From Rhodococcus sp. CH91 (GTDB lineage Bacteria > Actinomycetota > Actinomycetes > Mycobacteriales > Mycobacteriaceae), in NCBI RefSeq assembly GCF_022554085.1, contig NZ_JAKFYR010000004.1:310001-374000 (forward strand): a stretch of 64,000 nucleotides of DNA. The letters run 5' to 3'. Numbering within the stretch: position 1 is the stretch's first letter; the number at the start of each line of letters is the position of its first letter. Position numbers and translations under genes: made by a program. Shown piece after piece: positions 7,774-17,450 of the stretch. A model generated the notes under the pieces. The model worked only from the letters and a program-made list of their open reading frames with translations, was not told the origin of the DNA and searched no databases.

Positions 7774-10700
7774 GCATGCACCGAGACCGCGCTGGTCAGA
7801 TCCACCGAGCCCTGCGGTTTTCCGTCGAGTGCGAGCAGGAAGTCCGCGATGTACTGCAGGAGCGCCACGTCCCGGACCCGATCGGATCCGACGCCGCCCG
7901 TCCTCGGGATCGGGAGCTGCACGAGGCCGCTCGTCGCACGGTACTGGGCGCGGGGGTAGAGGCGCTTGAGCCGCATCTGCTTCGAATCGGGCAGGTCCAT
8001 CGGAGAGATCCGGATCTGCGTCCCGGTGACCGCGACCTCCTCCAGGCCGTACTCGCGGCACAGCAACCGCAACCGGCCGACGGAGACCAGGCGCTGCACC
8101 TCGTCGGGAAGCGGACCGTACCGGTCGACGAGTTCGTCGACGACCGCGGCGATCGCCGCCTCGTCGTTCGCGGCGGCGAGCTTGCGGTAGGCCTCGAGCC
8201 GCAGCCGATCGGATGCGACGTAGTCGGCGGGGATGTGCGCGTCGACCGGAAGATCGATCCGCACCTCCTTGGGCGCTTCGTCCGTCGTGACGGTCCGGCC
8301 GTCCGCCGCGGCCCGGTACGCCTCGACGGCCTCACCGACGAGCCGCACGTACAGGTCGAATCCGACTCCCGCCACATGCCCGGACTGTTCGGCGCCGAGA
8401 ACGTTACCGGCGCCACGGATCTCGAGGTCCTTCATCGCGACGGCCATACCGGCACCGAGGTCGGAGTTCTGGGAGATCGTGGCGAGCCGGTCGTATGCCG
8501 TCTCGGTGAGCGGCTTCTCGGCCGGGTACAGGAAGTACGCGTATCCGCGCTCGCGCGAGCGCCCGACGCGCCCACGCAACTGGTGCAGCTGCGACAGGCC
8601 GAGCGCGTCCGCCCGCTCGACGATGAGTGTGTTCGCGTTCGAGATGTCGAGACCGGTCTCGACGATCGTGGTGCACACGAGAACGTCGAATTCCCGCTGC
8701 CAGAATCCCTGGACGGTCTTCTCGAGGGTGTCCTCGTTCATCTGGCCGTGCGCCACGGCGATCCGCGCCTCGGGGACGAGATCGCGAAGCCGCTTGGCGG
8801 CCTTGTCGATCGAGCTCACCCGATTGTGCACGTAGAAGACCTGACCGTCACGCAACAACTCGCGGCGGATCGCAGCGGCGACCTGCTTGTCGTTGTAGGC
8901 GCCGACATAGGTGAGGATCGGATGCCTCTCCTCGGGCGGGGTGAGGATGGTCGACATCTCGCGAATCCCGGCCATGCTCATCTCGAGTGTGCGCGGGATC
9001 GGTGTCGCAGACATGGTGAGCACGTCGACGTGCGTACGCAGCGCCTTGATGTGTTCCTTGTGTTCGACGCCGAAGCGCTGTTCCTCGTCGACGATCACCA
9101 GACCGAGGTCCTTCCAGCGGATCCCGGTCTGCAGCAGCCGATGGGTACCGACCACGATGTCGACCGTGCCGTCCGCCATGCCCTCGACGATCGCCCGCGA
9201 CTCGGCCGGATCGGTGAACCGGCTCAGTCCCTTCACCGTCACGGGGAAGGCCGCCATCCGCTCGGTGAAGGTCTGCAGGTGCTGCTGCGCGAGCAGAGTC
9301 GTCGGGACGAGGACCGCGACCTGCTTGCCGTCCTGTACTGCCTTGAAGGCGGCACGCACGGCGATCTCGGTCTTGCCGTAACCCACGTCGCCGATCACGA
9401 CGCGGTCCATCGGAACCGGCTTCTCCATGTCCGCCTTGACCTCGGAGATCACCGTGAGCTGGTCCTGGGTCTCGGTGAAGGGGAAGGCGTCCTCCATCTC
9501 CTTCTGCCACGGCGAGTCGGGAGCGAAGGCGTGTCCGGGCGAGGCCTGCCGCGCCGCGTAGAGCCGCACGAGCTCACCGGCGATCTCGCGAACCGCCTTG
9601 CGTGCCTTGCGCTTGGTGTTCGCCCAGTCGGATCCGCCGAGCTTGCTCACCGACGGGAGTTCGCCTCCGACATAGCGGGAGAGCTGGTCGAGCTGTTCCA
9701 TCGGGACGAACAGCTTGTCGCCGGGCTGGCCGCGCTTGCCCGGTGCGTATTCGATGACCAGATATTCGCGCCGGGCACCGCCGACCGTCCGCTCGACCAT
9801 CTCCACGAACTTGCCGATGCCGTGCTGGTCGTGGACGACGAAGTCGCCCGCGTTCAGTGCGAGCGGGTCGACCTGGTTGCGGCGTTTGACGGGAGTCTTG
9901 CGTCCCTCGGTGACGACGCGGTTGCCCGTGAGGTCGGCTTCGGTGACGATCACCAGTCCCGGCACCACATTGTCGTCGTTGCCGGGCAGTACCAGACCGT
10001 CGTGCAGGGATCCACGGATGACACCGACCTGCCCGCGAACCGGCTCCGCACCCGGCTCGAGTTTCGCGGCGGGAACGTCGTTCTCCTTCAGCCGCTCGAG
10101 GATCCGCTGCCCGGTACCCGATCCGGCGACCACGATCGCCGCACGCCCGCCCGCGGTGACGTGCGCACGCAGGTTCACGAACAGCATCGACAGCAGATCT
10201 TCGGAACCGCGGACCTCGGGCGCCGGCTGCACGTCGAGCACAAGCTCGGTCTCGGAACCCGACGCGAGGGGACTCAACGTCCACCACGGGGTTCCGGACG
10301 CCTGCGCGGCCTCGCGCACCTGACGCAACGACCGGTACGCCGACGCCCCGAGATCGAGCTTCCTGCCGTCCACGTCGTTGAGATTCGAGGTGTCGAGCGG
10401 CGCCGCACCGCCGAGCGAAGCGGCGGTCCACGACGCCTCGAGGAATTCCTGTCCGGTGCGTGCGAGATCGCTCGCCCGGGTGCGGACCTTCTCGGGATCG
10501 CAGACGAGCACGTGCGTCCCGGCCGGCACGACCTCGGTGAGCAATTGCAGCTCTCCCGGCTGCAGTACCGGCAGCAGCGCTTCCATACCCTCGACGGGGA
10601 TACCGTCGGCCATCTTGTCGAGCATCTCGACGAGCGCCGCGTCGGCCGGGTTGTCCTGGGCGAGCTGCGCGGCCCGGGCCTTGACCTCGTCGCTGAGCAG

Positions 10701-11423
10701 CAGTTCGCGGCAGGGCGGCGCCACGAGCACCGGCACGTCCACTTCGGAGATCGAACGCTGGTCGGCGACGGAGAACGGCCGCAGTTCGGTGACCTCGTCG
10801 CCCCAGAACTCGACGCGAACCGGATGATCGGCGGTCGGAGGGAAGACGTCGAGGATGCCGCCGCGCACGGCGAACTCACCACGCTTGCCGACCATGTCGA
10901 CGCGGGTGTACGCGAGCTCGACGAGCCGCGCGACGAGCTCGTCGAAGTCGTGTTCGGTACCGACCTTCAACGTGACGGGATCGATCTCGCCGAGTCCGGG
11001 GGCCATCGGCTGCACCAGCGAACGCACGGTGGCGACGACGACCCTCAGTTCGGGTCCGAGATCGCGGTCGTCGGGACGGGCGAGGCGGCGCAGGACGTGC
11101 AGTCGCCGCCCGACGGTGTCGGCACTCGGCGACAACCGTTCGTGCGGCAGGGTCTCCCACGACGGGAACTGCGTGACGGCATCGCCGAGCATCTCGGCGA
11201 GCTCCGCGGTGAGATCGTCGGCCTCGCGCCCGGTCGCAGTGACCACGAGCAAGGGCGCTTTCTCGGCCAGGGCGGCTGCGACGAACGGACGCACGGCCGG
11301 CGGCGCGACGATCTCCTGTTCGGCGGAACCGGCGAGCTCACCGATCCTGCGCAGTCGGTCGTCGGCCAGCGCGATCCGCGCCAATCCGGACAGTGGGACA
11401 GCGGCCGGGGGCACAGCAGACAA
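7770..11423 (-). CDS. mfd: Transcription-repair coupling factor Mfd
   Basis: 1217 residues. I place the start at TTG 11423, where AGGAG sits 8 nt upstream; upstream in-frame codons have no ribosome site. Mfd displaces RNA polymerase stalled at lesions and recruits UvrA. Visible from N to C: the UvrB-like repair module ([10 protein letters not shown]), the polymerase-interacting CarD-like domain ([12 protein letters not shown]), the RecG-like motor with Walker [17 protein letters not shown] and [11 protein letters not shown], helicase motifs HGQM and QLRGRVGRS, and the C-terminal TRCF domain. Length is normal. mazG is coupled downstream. Confidence 0.97.
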   Translation of the reverse strand: MSAVPPAAVPLSGLARIALADDRLRRIGELAGSAEQEIVAPPAVRPFVAAALAEKAPLLVVTATGREADDLTAELAEMLGDAVTQFPSWETLPHERLSPSADTVGRRLHVLRRLARPDDRDLGPELRVVVATVRSLVQPMAPGLGEIDPVTLKVGTEHDFDELVARLVELAYTRVDMVGKRGEFAVRGGILDVFPPTADHPVRVEFWGDEVTELRPFSVADQRSISEVDVPVLVAPPCRELLLSDEVKARAAQLAQDNPADAALVEMLDKMADGIPVEGMEALLPVLQPGELQLLTEVVPAGTHVLVCDPEKVRTRASDLARTGQEFLEASWTAASLGGAAPLDTSNLNDVDGRKLDLGASAYRSLRQVREAAQASGTPWWTLSPLASGSETELVLDVQPAPEVRGSEDLLSMLFVNLRAHVTAGGRAAIVVAGSGTGQRILERLKENDVPAAKLEPGAEPVRGQVGVIRGSLHDGLVLPGNDDNVVPGLVIVTEADLTGNRVVTEGRKTPVKRRNQVDPLALNAGDFVVHDQHGIGKFVEMVERTVGGARREYLVIEYAPGKRGQPGDKLFVPMEQLDQLSRYVGGELPSVSKLGGSDWANTKRKARKAVREIAGELVRLYAARQASPGHAFAPDSPWQKEMEDAFPFTETQDQLTVISEVKADMEKPVPMDRVVIGDVGYGKTEIAVRAAFKAVQDGKQVAVLVPTTLLAQQHLQTFTERMAAFPVTVKGLSRFTDPAESRAIVEGMADGTVDIVVGTHRLLQTGIRWKDLGLVIVDEEQRFGVEHKEHIKALRTHVDVLTMSATPIPRTLEMSMAGIREMSTILTPPEERHPILTYVGAYNDKQVAAAIRRELLRDGQVFYVHNRVSSIDKAAKRLRDLVPEARIAVAHGQMNEDTLEKTVQGFWQREFDVLVCTTIVETGLDISNANTLIVERADALGLSQLHQLRGRVGRSRERGYAYFLYPAEKPLTETAYDRLATISQNSDLGAGMAVAMKDLEIRGAGNVLGAEQSGHVAGVGFDLYVRLVGEAVEAYRAAADGRTVTTDEAPKEVRIDLPVDAHIPADYVASDRLRLEAYRKLAAANDEAAIAAVVDELVDRYGPLPDEVQRLVSVGRLRLLCREYGLEEVAVTGTQIRISPMDLPDSKQMRLKRLYPRAQYRATSGLVQLPIPRTGGVGSDRVRDVALLQYIADFLLALDGKPQGSVDLTSAVSVHA

Positions 11424-11484
11424 GGAATGCGCTCCTGAGTGTGAGACGAGAACCGTGTCGAGTCTATTCCGGTGTCCCCCGTGC

Positions 11485-11559
11485 GTCACCGCGCCGGGGC
11501 GCGACGAGTGTCACCGCGCCGGGGCGCGAGCGTCGTCACCGCGCCGGGGGTGCGAGGAG
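11485..11559. repeat. 25-bp tandem repeat, three copies, spanning the stop of the PIN gene
   Basis: Copies begin at 11485, 11510 and 11535. The shared core is GTCACCGCGCCGGGG followed by GCGA; the last copy, inside the PIN gene, is degenerate. On the minus strand every unit contains GGTGAC, and the TGA in the rightmost copy is the real stop of the PIN gene. Because the period is 25, the three TGA triplets fall in three different frames. Each of the two better copies can also fold as CGCGCC-GG-GGCGCG. It lies between the ends of the PIN gene and the start of mfd. Confidence 0.8.
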
Positions 11560-12114
11560 ATCTGCGCTGCTGTCGCCGAGCTCACGCTTCGCCCAGGCCG
11601 CCAGTCGCACGAGCAGTTCGTCGTCGCCGGGTTCGCGGCGCGCGTCCTCGGGAGTGAGCCAGCGTCGCCGGACCATTCTCAGGAGTGCCCGGCGGGCGCG
11701 AGCGGGATCCGCGTCGAGGGCGAAGGTGACGAACGCGTCGGGGGTCCACGCTTCGATCTCGGAGCGTTCGAGGGCTCGGGTGAGCGCCGGGTCGGCGGTG
11801 ATCACGGCGTCGGCGTCGCACAACAGTGCCACCGATGTCACGTGTGCCTCTCTCGGTCCCGTCACGTGCGGTACTTCGCGCAGCACGGTGGTGGGCCAGA
11901 CGACCCTGGCTTCGGGGAAGGCGCGGTCGAGTTCGGCGAAGAGGAAGTCGCGGGCGGGGCGGAGCAGCTCCTCGGGTAGCCGCCGGTCGACCTCCGCGAT
12001 GATCCCGTCACTCCAATAGGGTTGGTACAGGCCGTCTTCGGCCAAAGCGAGGGCCACATCCCGCAGCCGGGGACGGGCGAGCACCGTCGCGCCGAGCACC
12101 ACTCGCACCGGCAT
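11536..12114 (-). CDS. PIN-domain protein with a substituted first acidic residue
   Basis: 192 residues from ATG 12114, with GAGGGG ending about 5 nt upstream; GTG 12120 is a weaker alternative. The fold reads as a VapC-like PIN ribonuclease: a first strand MPVRVVLGATVLA, LRDVALALAEDGLYQPYWSDGIIAEV with the second acidic position, and CDADAVITADP with the third and fourth. In active PIN proteins the first strand holds an Asp (VLDANVL-type); here it is Gly (VLGATVL), so nuclease activity is doubtful. Downstream of a small HTH gene and coupled through it to a TetR gene, as in a toxin-antitoxin pair. Its stop lies in a tandem repeat. Confidence 0.75.
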   Translation of the reverse strand: MPVRVVLGATVLARPRLRDVALALAEDGLYQPYWSDGIIAEVDRRLPEELLRPARDFLFAELDRAFPEARVVWPTTVLREVPHVTGPREAHVTSVALLCDADAVITADPALTRALERSEIEAWTPDAFVTFALDADPARARRALLRMVRRRWLTPEDARREPGDDELLVRLAAWAKRELGDSSADLLAPPAR

Positions 12115-12153
12115 CGTCACCCCTCGTCGAATCGTCGGCCCCTCGGGCGGTGG

Positions 12154-12483
12154 TCAGAACGGGTCGTACAGTCCCTCGCGGCGGGTGAGGTCGGCAAGTC
12201 CGTCGAGCACCGCCGTGACCACCTGCGCCTGTTGCGCCGCGAGTGCGAGAACGTCGGGCCGGGACACCCTGCGGTGCAGCCCGTGGAAGTCCGCGGCGAG
12301 GGCACCGGTGTCCACGAGGCGGGCGACATATCGGCGGGAGCGACCGAGTACGTCGGCGGCCTGAGCGATCGTCAGCAGCGGCGGCACTGCACCGATCGTC
12401 ACCGCGGTGTCGGGACCGCACTCGTCGAGCAGTCGTGCCAGCGCCGCGGGGGCCTCGTCGGCGGAAAACGGGCCGAACCTCAC
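12154..12483 (-). CDS. Small excisionase-like helix-turn-helix protein (putative antitoxin)
   Basis: 109 residues from GTG 12483, which overlaps the TetR stop (GTGA). The middle, LLTIAQAADVLGRSRRYVARLVDTGAL, is a MerR/excisionase-type winged helix-turn-helix with a typical recognition helix, followed by RRVSRPDVLALAA. Flanking helices could bind the PIN protein. Family members of this size sit upstream of PIN toxins and act as DNA-binding antitoxins. Gene order TetR-HTH-PIN and the tight coupling support that, but the pairing is inferred. A longer open frame extends upstream through the TetR gene and is not real. Confidence 0.75.
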   Translation of the reverse strand: MRFGPFSADEAPAALARLLDECGPDTAVTIGAVPPLLTIAQAADVLGRSRRYVARLVDTGALAADFHGLHRRVSRPDVLALAAQQAQVVTAVLDGLADLTRREGLYDPF

Positions 12484-13124
12484 GACTGCAACCGCAGCCG
12501 GCGCTCCACGAACTGTTTGAAGTATTCGAGTTTGCCCTCCGGCACCAGGGCGGGCAGGGTCATGCGCCACATCGCACCGGTCTGTTCCGCGAGACGTTCG
12601 GTCGTCTCGAGGGCGTTCGCGACGATCCGGGCGCCCATCGCCTGCTCGAGCATCAGCAAGGAGACGGCGCGCGGCGAGATACTCTCCACCAGGTCGCCCT
12701 CCTCGGCCGCTCTGCGCCCCAGATCCTCGAGCGTCTGCTGCCACACCTCGAACGGCCGGTGCTCGGTGCCCCGGTAATCCCCGATCTCGAAGAGGAGACG
12801 GAACATCGCGCGCACCACCGGGTCGGACTCGGACATGTCGACGTGCAGCACGGACAGATCGATCATGGTCTCGAAGGCGGGTGAACGACGGTCCATCCTC
12901 GATGCGGCGGCGGCGGCGAATCGCAGGTGACCGGCGTCGATGACACCGCGCGCCAGTTCTTCCTTGGAGCCGAAGTGGAAGTACAGCGCCCCCTTGGTGA
13001 CGCCGGCCTCCTCGATGATGGCCCCGAGGTTCGCGTCCGCGTACCCGTCGCGCACGAACACTGTCGCTGCGCCCTGCAACACCGATTCGCGCGTCACCTC
13101 GGCGCGTACTTGTCGTCCCACCAC
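12480..13124 (-). CDS. TetR-family regulator resembling gamma-butyrolactone receptors
   Basis: 214 residues from GTG 13124 (or GTG 13121), behind AGAAGGCAGG; the frame continues upstream without a ribosome site. The N-terminal helix-turn-helix contains VTRESVLQGAATVFVRDGY, LGAIIEEAGVTKGALYFHFG and SKEELARGVI, the spacing typical of ScbR/ArpA-like receptors, as does the VRAMFRLLFEIG region of the ligand domain. Such proteins repress until a small signal binds. It heads a coupled operon with the HTH and PIN genes. A perfect 12-bp palindrome 42 bp upstream is a plausible self-operator. Ligand unknown. Confidence 0.8.
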   Translation of the reverse strand: MVGRQVRAEVTRESVLQGAATVFVRDGYADANLGAIIEEAGVTKGALYFHFGSKEELARGVIDAGHLRFAAAAASRMDRRSPAFETMIDLSVLHVDMSESDPVVRAMFRLLFEIGDYRGTEHRPFEVWQQTLEDLGRRAAEEGDLVESISPRAVSLLMLEQAMGARIVANALETTERLAEQTGAMWRMTLPALVPEGKLEYFKQFVERRLRLQS

Positions 13125-13165
13125 TGCCTGCCTTCTCACGGGATTACCCAAACGATAACGCGACT

Positions 13166-13177
13166 TACCCGCGGGTA
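13166..13177. promoter_or_regulatory. Perfect palindrome, putative operator of the TetR/HTH/PIN operon
   Basis: TACCCGCGGGTA is a perfect 12-bp inverted repeat in the 81-bp gap between the two TetR genes, upstream of the GTG start at 13124. Its position and symmetry fit an autoregulatory TetR site. Binding is inferred. Confidence 0.45.
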
Positions 13178-13205
13178 GAGGGAAGACCGCCGTGAAACGA
13201 AACAA

Positions 13206-13859
13206 CTAGTCGGAATTGGGCGGTTCACCGAGCTTCGGGTCCGCTTCCAGCGCCATCAGCCCGTTCCAGCACAGATTTACCAGGTGAGCCGCGACATCCT
13301 CCTTGGACGGAGTGCGGCGATCGAGCCACCACGTCGCGGTGGTGGCGACCATGCCCACGAGCGCCTGCGCGTACAGCGGGGCGAAATCGGGGTTCAGGCC
13401 CCGGCGCGAGAAATCGCCGGACAACAGCTCGCCCACCTGTCGCATCGCTTCGTTGAGCAGGCTGGAATAGGTGCCCTCCTCCGCGGACATCGGCGAGTCG
13501 CGGACGAGGATCCGGAAACCGTCGGTGCGTTCCTCGATGTAGGTGAGCAGGGCGAGGGCCGCGCGCTCGACCCGGATACGCGAACGGTTACGGGTGAGGC
13601 TCTCGGTGACCATCGACATCAGGATGGTCATCTCGCGGTCCACGACGACCGCGTACAGCCCTTCCTTCCCGCCGAAGTGCTCGTAGACGACCGGCTTGGA
13701 GACCTGGGCACGCTGGGCGATCTCCTCGATGGATGCACCCTCGTAACCCCGCTCGGCGAAGAGCGCACGGCCGATCTCGATGAGCTGTTCGCGACGTTGC
13801 GTTCCCGTCATCCGGATCCGCGGAGAGCGTTCCGACCGCTTCTGCGGTGCCTGCGACAC
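13206..13859 (-). CDS. TetR-family regulator (position of Rv1019)
   Basis: 217 residues from GTG 13859, preceded by AAGGAGG at good spacing. The DNA-binding domain reads [51 protein letters not shown]; the C-terminal half has [27 protein letters not shown], a common actinobacterial TetR_C form. A basic N-terminal tail ([11 protein letters not shown]) precedes the domain. It sits next to tRNA-Gln and glmU in the place occupied in M. tuberculosis by the Rv1019 regulator, beside mfd. Targets are unknown. Here the PIN triad separates it from mfd. Confidence 0.88.
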   Translation of the reverse strand: MSQAPQKRSERSPRIRMTGTQRREQLIEIGRALFAERGYEGASIEEIAQRAQVSKPVVYEHFGGKEGLYAVVVDREMTILMSMVTESLTRNRSRIRVERAALALLTYIEERTDGFRILVRDSPMSAEEGTYSSLLNEAMRQVGELLSGDFSRRGLNPDFAPLYAQALVGMVATTATWWLDRRTPSKEDVAAHLVNLCWNGLMALEADPKLGEPPNSD

Positions 13860-14025
13860 GTGTCCTCCTTCTACCCGAGGCCGTGGTCGATGGGGCCGGT
13901 GACCGGGTCGATCGTCCGCCAGCCTATCGACTCCCACTCGCGCGACCCCCAGGTTCGACGTGGAGACCGTCTCGTGCGAGGATCGGGGGCGCACGCCCGC
14001 CGGTCCCGCCGCGGGGGTGTGGCAG

Positions 14026-14097
14026 TCCGCCGTGGTGTAATCGGCAGCACCTCTGATTTTGGTTCAGATAGTTCAGGTTCGAGTCCTGGCGGCGGAG
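14026..14097 (+). tRNA. tRNA-Gln (anticodon TTG)
   Basis: A 72-nt cloverleaf without encoded CCA. The acceptor TCCGCCG pairs with CGGCGGA at 14090-14096, discriminator G 14097. The anticodon stem TCTGA/TCAGA closes a seven-base loop TTTTGGT giving anticodon TTG. The T arm has stem TCAGG/CCTGG (one G-T pair) and loop TTCGAGT. All arms close, so it should be functional. It lies 83 bp upstream of glmU on the same strand. Confidence 0.95.
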
Positions 14098-14180
14098 CGG
14101 GAACCGTCCCGGGGAGCCGCCGCGCTCCCCCCGGTACACGCAGGGGGCCGGGCGTGCCGGAAACGTGTCGAGGGAGCTAC

Positions 14181-15656
14181 ATGCAGGTGCAGACCGCGAT
14201 CGTCGTGCTGGCAGCCGGAGCAGGAACAAGGATGCGGTCGAAGACGCCGAAGGTTCTGCACGCCCTCGGCGGGCGCACGATGCTCTCGCATTCCCTGCAC
14301 GCCGCCGCCGAACTCGCCCCCGATCACCTCGTCGTGGTGGTCGGTCACGAACGCGAACAGGTCGCGGGTGCCGTCACGGAGATCGCGCGCGAACTCGGAC
14401 GCGACATCGACATCGCGGTCCAGGAGGAACAGAAGGGCACCGGTCACGCCGTCGAGTGCGGCCTCGAGGCCCTGCCCGCAGGCTTCTCGGGAACCGTCGT
14501 GGTCACCGCAGCCGACGTCCCCCTCCTCGCACCCTCCACATTGCGGTCCCTGCTCGACGCCCACACGCAGCCCGCACCTGCCGCAGTGACCGTGCTCAGC
14601 ACGATCGTGCCCCGGCCGACCGGATACGGCCGCATCATCCGCACCGAGGCCGGCGACGTCGCACAGATCGTCGAGGAGAAGGACGCCACCGACGAGCAGC
14701 GTGCCGTCACCGAGATCAACACCGGGGTCTACGCCTTCGAAGCCGAGCATCTGCGCACCGCCATCGGCCGGCTCGACAGCGCGAACGCCCAGGGAGAGCT
14801 GTACCTGACCGATGTGGTCGGCATCGCCCGTGAGGACGGCCTGGTGGTGCGCGGTCTGCAGGTCGACGACGCCGTGCAGGTGTCCGGCGTCAACGACCGC
14901 GTCCAGCTCGCAGCACTGAGCACCGAACTCAACCGGCGCCTGCTCGAGCACTGGATGCGCGAGGGTGTGACGGTGGTCGACCCCGCCTCGACGCGCATCG
15001 ACGTCGACGTCGTGCTGGGCCGCGACGTCGTCCTCCATCCCGGCGTGCAGTTGCACGGCCGCACGATCGTCGCCGACGACTCGGAGATCGGACCCGACAC
15101 GACCCTCACCGATGTGAAGGTCGGCGCCGGGGCGACCGTCGTGCGCACGCACGGCTCCGACTCGGTGATCGGCGCGCAGGCGTCGGTGGGTCCGTTCACC
15201 TATCTGCGTCCCGGCACCGAACTCGGCGCGTGCGGCAAACTCGGCACCTTCGTCGAGACGAAGAACGCGCAGATCGGCGCGCACTCGAAGGTTCCCCATC
15301 TCACCTATGTGGGAGACGCCGAGATCGGCGATCATTCCAACATCGGAGCGTCGAGTGTGTTCGTCAACTACGACGGGGTGAAGAAGTACCGCACCGTGGT
15401 GGGATCCCACGTCCGGACGGGATCGGACACGATGTTCGTCGCGCCCGTCACGGTGGGCGACGGTGCCTACACGGGAGCCGGAACGGTGCTCCGCCGCGAC
15501 GTTCCTCCGGGGGCGCTGGCGGTGTCGGGCACGCCACAGCGCAATATTGAGGGATGGGTCCAGCGAAACCGCGCCGGCACCCCGGCTGCCGAGGCAGCAT
15601 CGAAAGCACAGCAGCAGCACGACCACGATCGGCAGAAGGACGGCCAGAACCAGTGA
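14181..15656 (+). CDS. glmU: Bifunctional GlmU: glucosamine-1-P acetyltransferase / GlcNAc-1-P uridyltransferase
   Basis: 491 residues from ATG 14181 with GAGGGAG 5-11 nt upstream. The enzyme acetylates glucosamine-1-phosphate and couples GlcNAc-1-phosphate to UTP, giving UDP-GlcNAc for peptidoglycan and arabinogalactan linkers. The N-terminal uridyltransferase domain opens with [18 protein letters not shown] and contains [10 protein letters not shown] and GYGRIIR; the C-terminal half is a left-handed beta-helix of hexapeptide repeats with [15 protein letters not shown] and [14 protein letters not shown] low-complexity Gln/His-rich tail is typical of actinobacterial forms. The stop overlaps prs (GTGA). 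The frame extends far upstream through the tRNA and is ignored. Confidence 0.96.
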   Translation: MQVQTAIVVLAAGAGTRMRSKTPKVLHALGGRTMLSHSLHAAAELAPDHLVVVVGHEREQVAGAVTEIARELGRDIDIAVQEEQKGTGHAVECGLEALPAGFSGTVVVTAADVPLLAPSTLRSLLDAHTQPAPAAVTVLSTIVPRPTGYGRIIRTEAGDVAQIVEEKDATDEQRAVTEINTGVYAFEAEHLRTAIGRLDSANAQGELYLTDVVGIAREDGLVVRGLQVDDAVQVSGVNDRVQLAALSTELNRRLLEHWMREGVTVVDPASTRIDVDVVLGRDVVLHPGVQLHGRTIVADDSEIGPDTTLTDVKVGAGATVVRTHGSDSVIGAQASVGPFTYLRPGTELGACGKLGTFVETKNAQIGAHSKVPHLTYVGDAEIGDHSNIGASSVFVNYDGVKKYRTVVGSHVRTGSDTMFVAPVTVGDGAYTGAGTVLRRDVPPGALAVSGTPQRNIEGWVQRNRAGTPAAEAASKAQQQHDHDRQKDGQNQ

Positions 15657-16630
15657 CCAATTGGATCGACAACCAGAAGAACTTGATGCTCTTCGCCGGC
15701 CGGGCCCATCCCGAGCTGGCAGAGCAGGTCGCGAAGGAACTGGGCGTCCCTCTCACTCCGCAGACGGCCCGGGATTTCGCGAACGGTGAGACGTTCGTGC
15801 GGTTCGAGGAGTCGGTGCGCGGTTCGGACGCCTTCGTGCTGCAGAGCCATCCCTACCCGCTGAACCAGTGGGTCATGGAACAGCTCATCATGATCGATGC
15901 GCTCAAGCGTGGCTCCGCGAAGCGGATCACCGCGATCCTGCCGTTCTACCCCTACGCCCGTCAGGACAAGAAGCACCGCGGCCGCGAGCCGATCTCGGCC
16001 CGCCTGATCGCCGATCTGCTCAAGACCGCCGGCGCGGACCGCATCATCACCGTCGACCTGCACACCGATCAGATCCAGGGCTTCTTCGACGGCCCGGTCG
16101 ATCACATGCACGCACAGGGCCAGCTCGCCGAGTGCATCCGCGGCAAGTACGGCGTGGAGAACATCGCCGTGGTCTCCCCCGACTCCGGTCGTGTGCGTGT
16201 GGCCGAGAAGTGGGCCGACACCCTCGGCGGCGCACCCCTCGCGTTCATCCACAAGACCCGCGACCCGCTCGTGCCCAACCAGGTCAAGTCGAACCGGGTG
16301 GTCGGTGAGGTCGAAGGCCGCACCTGCATCCTCATCGACGACATGATCGACACCGGCGGCACCATCGCCGGCGCGGTGAAGATCCTGAAGGAGGCCGGTG
16401 CGGGCGACGTCATCATCGCGGCCACCCACGGCGTGCTCTCCGACCCGGCCGCCGAGCGCCTCGCCGCCTGCGGTGCCAAGGAGGTCATCGTCACCAACAC
16501 GCTGCCGATCCCACCGGAGAAGCAGTTCGACACCCTCACCGTGCTGTCGATCGCTCCGCTGCTCGCGCAGACCATTCGCGAGGTGTTCGAGAACGGTTCG
16601 GTGACCTCGCTGTTCAACGGGGTCGCCTGA
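15653..16630 (+). CDS. prs: Ribose-phosphate pyrophosphokinase (PRPP synthetase)
   Basis: 325 residues from GTG 15653, coupled to glmU. It makes PRPP from ribose-5-phosphate and ATP for nucleotides, His, Trp and, in this order, decaprenyl-phosphoryl-arabinose. Visible: [20 protein letters not shown], the ATP-loop region [16 protein letters not shown], the metal and ribose-phosphate site [29 protein letters not shown] and the PRPP motif [13 protein letters not shown]. Length is normal. The glmU-prs pair is conserved in the order. Confidence 0.96.
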   Translation: MTNWIDNQKNLMLFAGRAHPELAEQVAKELGVPLTPQTARDFANGETFVRFEESVRGSDAFVLQSHPYPLNQWVMEQLIMIDALKRGSAKRITAILPFYPYARQDKKHRGREPISARLIADLLKTAGADRIITVDLHTDQIQGFFDGPVDHMHAQGQLAECIRGKYGVENIAVVSPDSGRVRVAEKWADTLGGAPLAFIHKTRDPLVPNQVKSNRVVGEVEGRTCILIDDMIDTGGTIAGAVKILKEAGAGDVIIAATHGVLSDPAAERLAACGAKEVIVTNTLPIPPEKQFDTLTVLSIAPLLAQTIREVFENGSVTSLFNGVA

Positions 16631-16662
16631 CCCTCCGCTCCACGGCGGGGCAGACTGTCGGG

Positions 16663-17292
16663 GTGTTCACCGGATTCCCCGTCGCGGCACTCGACTTCTA
16701 CGACGATCTCGAGGCCGACAACAGCAAAGCATTCTGGGCCGCGCACAAGGCCGTCTACGACGACTGCGTGCGCGGCCCCATGCTTGCCCTGCTCGCCGAC
16801 CTCGAAGACGAGTTCGGTGAAGGCAAGGCCTTCCGCCCGTACCGCGACGTGCGGTTCAGCAAGGACAAACTGCCGTACAAGACCCATCAGGGTGGATTCG
16901 TCTCCGTCGCACAGAGCGTCGGCTACTACGTCGAGATCGACGCCGCGGGCCTACGGGTGTCCGGCGGCCTGTTCCGCGGGTCGTCCGCACAGATCGCCGG
17001 CTACCGGGCGGCCGTCGACGACGAGCGTCGCGGACGGGAGCTCGGCCGGATCGTGCGTCGTCTCGAACGGTCCGGATACGAGATCGGTGGTGATCGTCTC
17101 GCGTCCCGTCCCCGCGGTGTGGACAGCGACCATCCCCGCATCGAACTGATGCGGCACCGGTCCCTCTGGGCGGGCCGCAGCGAGATCTCACCGCCCTGGA
17201 TAGACACCCCGCGCACCCTCGACGAAGTGCGTTCGGCATGGCGGGAGTTCCGGCCGTTGGTGCGGTGGCTCGCCGCAGCCACAGCACCCTGA
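16663..17292 (+). CDS. DUF2461 (TIGR02453) family protein
   Basis: 209 residues from GTG 16663. Family hallmarks are clear: ALDFYDDLEADNSKAFWAAHKAVYDD, FRPYRDVRFSKDKLPYKTHQGGF and YYVEIDAAGLRVSGGLFRGSSAQIAGYR. The family is widespread, about 210-230 residues, and has no established biochemical activity that I can name. No signal peptide. It follows prs by 32 bp and may be read with it. The mycobacterial order has a lipoprotein gene (lpqT) after prs, which is missing here. Confidence 0.85.
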   Translation: MFTGFPVAALDFYDDLEADNSKAFWAAHKAVYDDCVRGPMLALLADLEDEFGEGKAFRPYRDVRFSKDKLPYKTHQGGFVSVAQSVGYYVEIDAAGLRVSGGLFRGSSAQIAGYRAAVDDERRGRELGRIVRRLERSGYEIGGDRLASRPRGVDSDHPRIELMRHRSLWAGRSEISPPWIDTPRTLDEVRSAWREFRPLVRWLAAATAP

Positions 17293-17436
17293 CACGACAA
17301 ACCGGGTGGTATGGAAATGCAGTGCGGCGCAAAGGTTTGAGGGCGCCCCGAACCGGGAAATGATCTTCGTCACTGTAACGCGAAATCACCGCAGGTCGCA
17401 GAAGACCCCCCTCCCCGGCGTAACAACACTTTCCCC

Positions 17437-17442
17437 TAAAGT
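17437..17442 (+). promoter_or_regulatory. -10 element TAAAGT for a leaderless transcript
   Basis: TAAAGT ends 8 nt before the GTG at 17451, so transcription would begin at or next to the start codon; no ribosome site is present in that gap. Leaderless mRNAs are common in Mycobacteriales. Upstream of it the 158-bp gap holds nothing else I recognise. Confidence 0.5.
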
Positions 17443-17450
17443 GGCACCTC

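Noticed and set aside
7776-11438. A 1220-codon open frame antisense to mfd
   Set aside because: High-GC codon bias leaves the opposite strand open; the sequence is rich in Arg/His/Asp with no motif, and mfd is unmistakable.
12154-12744. A 196-residue version of the HTH protein
   Set aside because: The extra N-terminal part overlaps the TetR gene in another frame; GTG 12483 couples exactly to the TetR stop.
13284-14180. Long N-terminal extension of glmU
   Set aside because: The open frame passes through the tRNA gene and antisense to a TetR gene; the canonical start with a ribosome site is ATG 14181.
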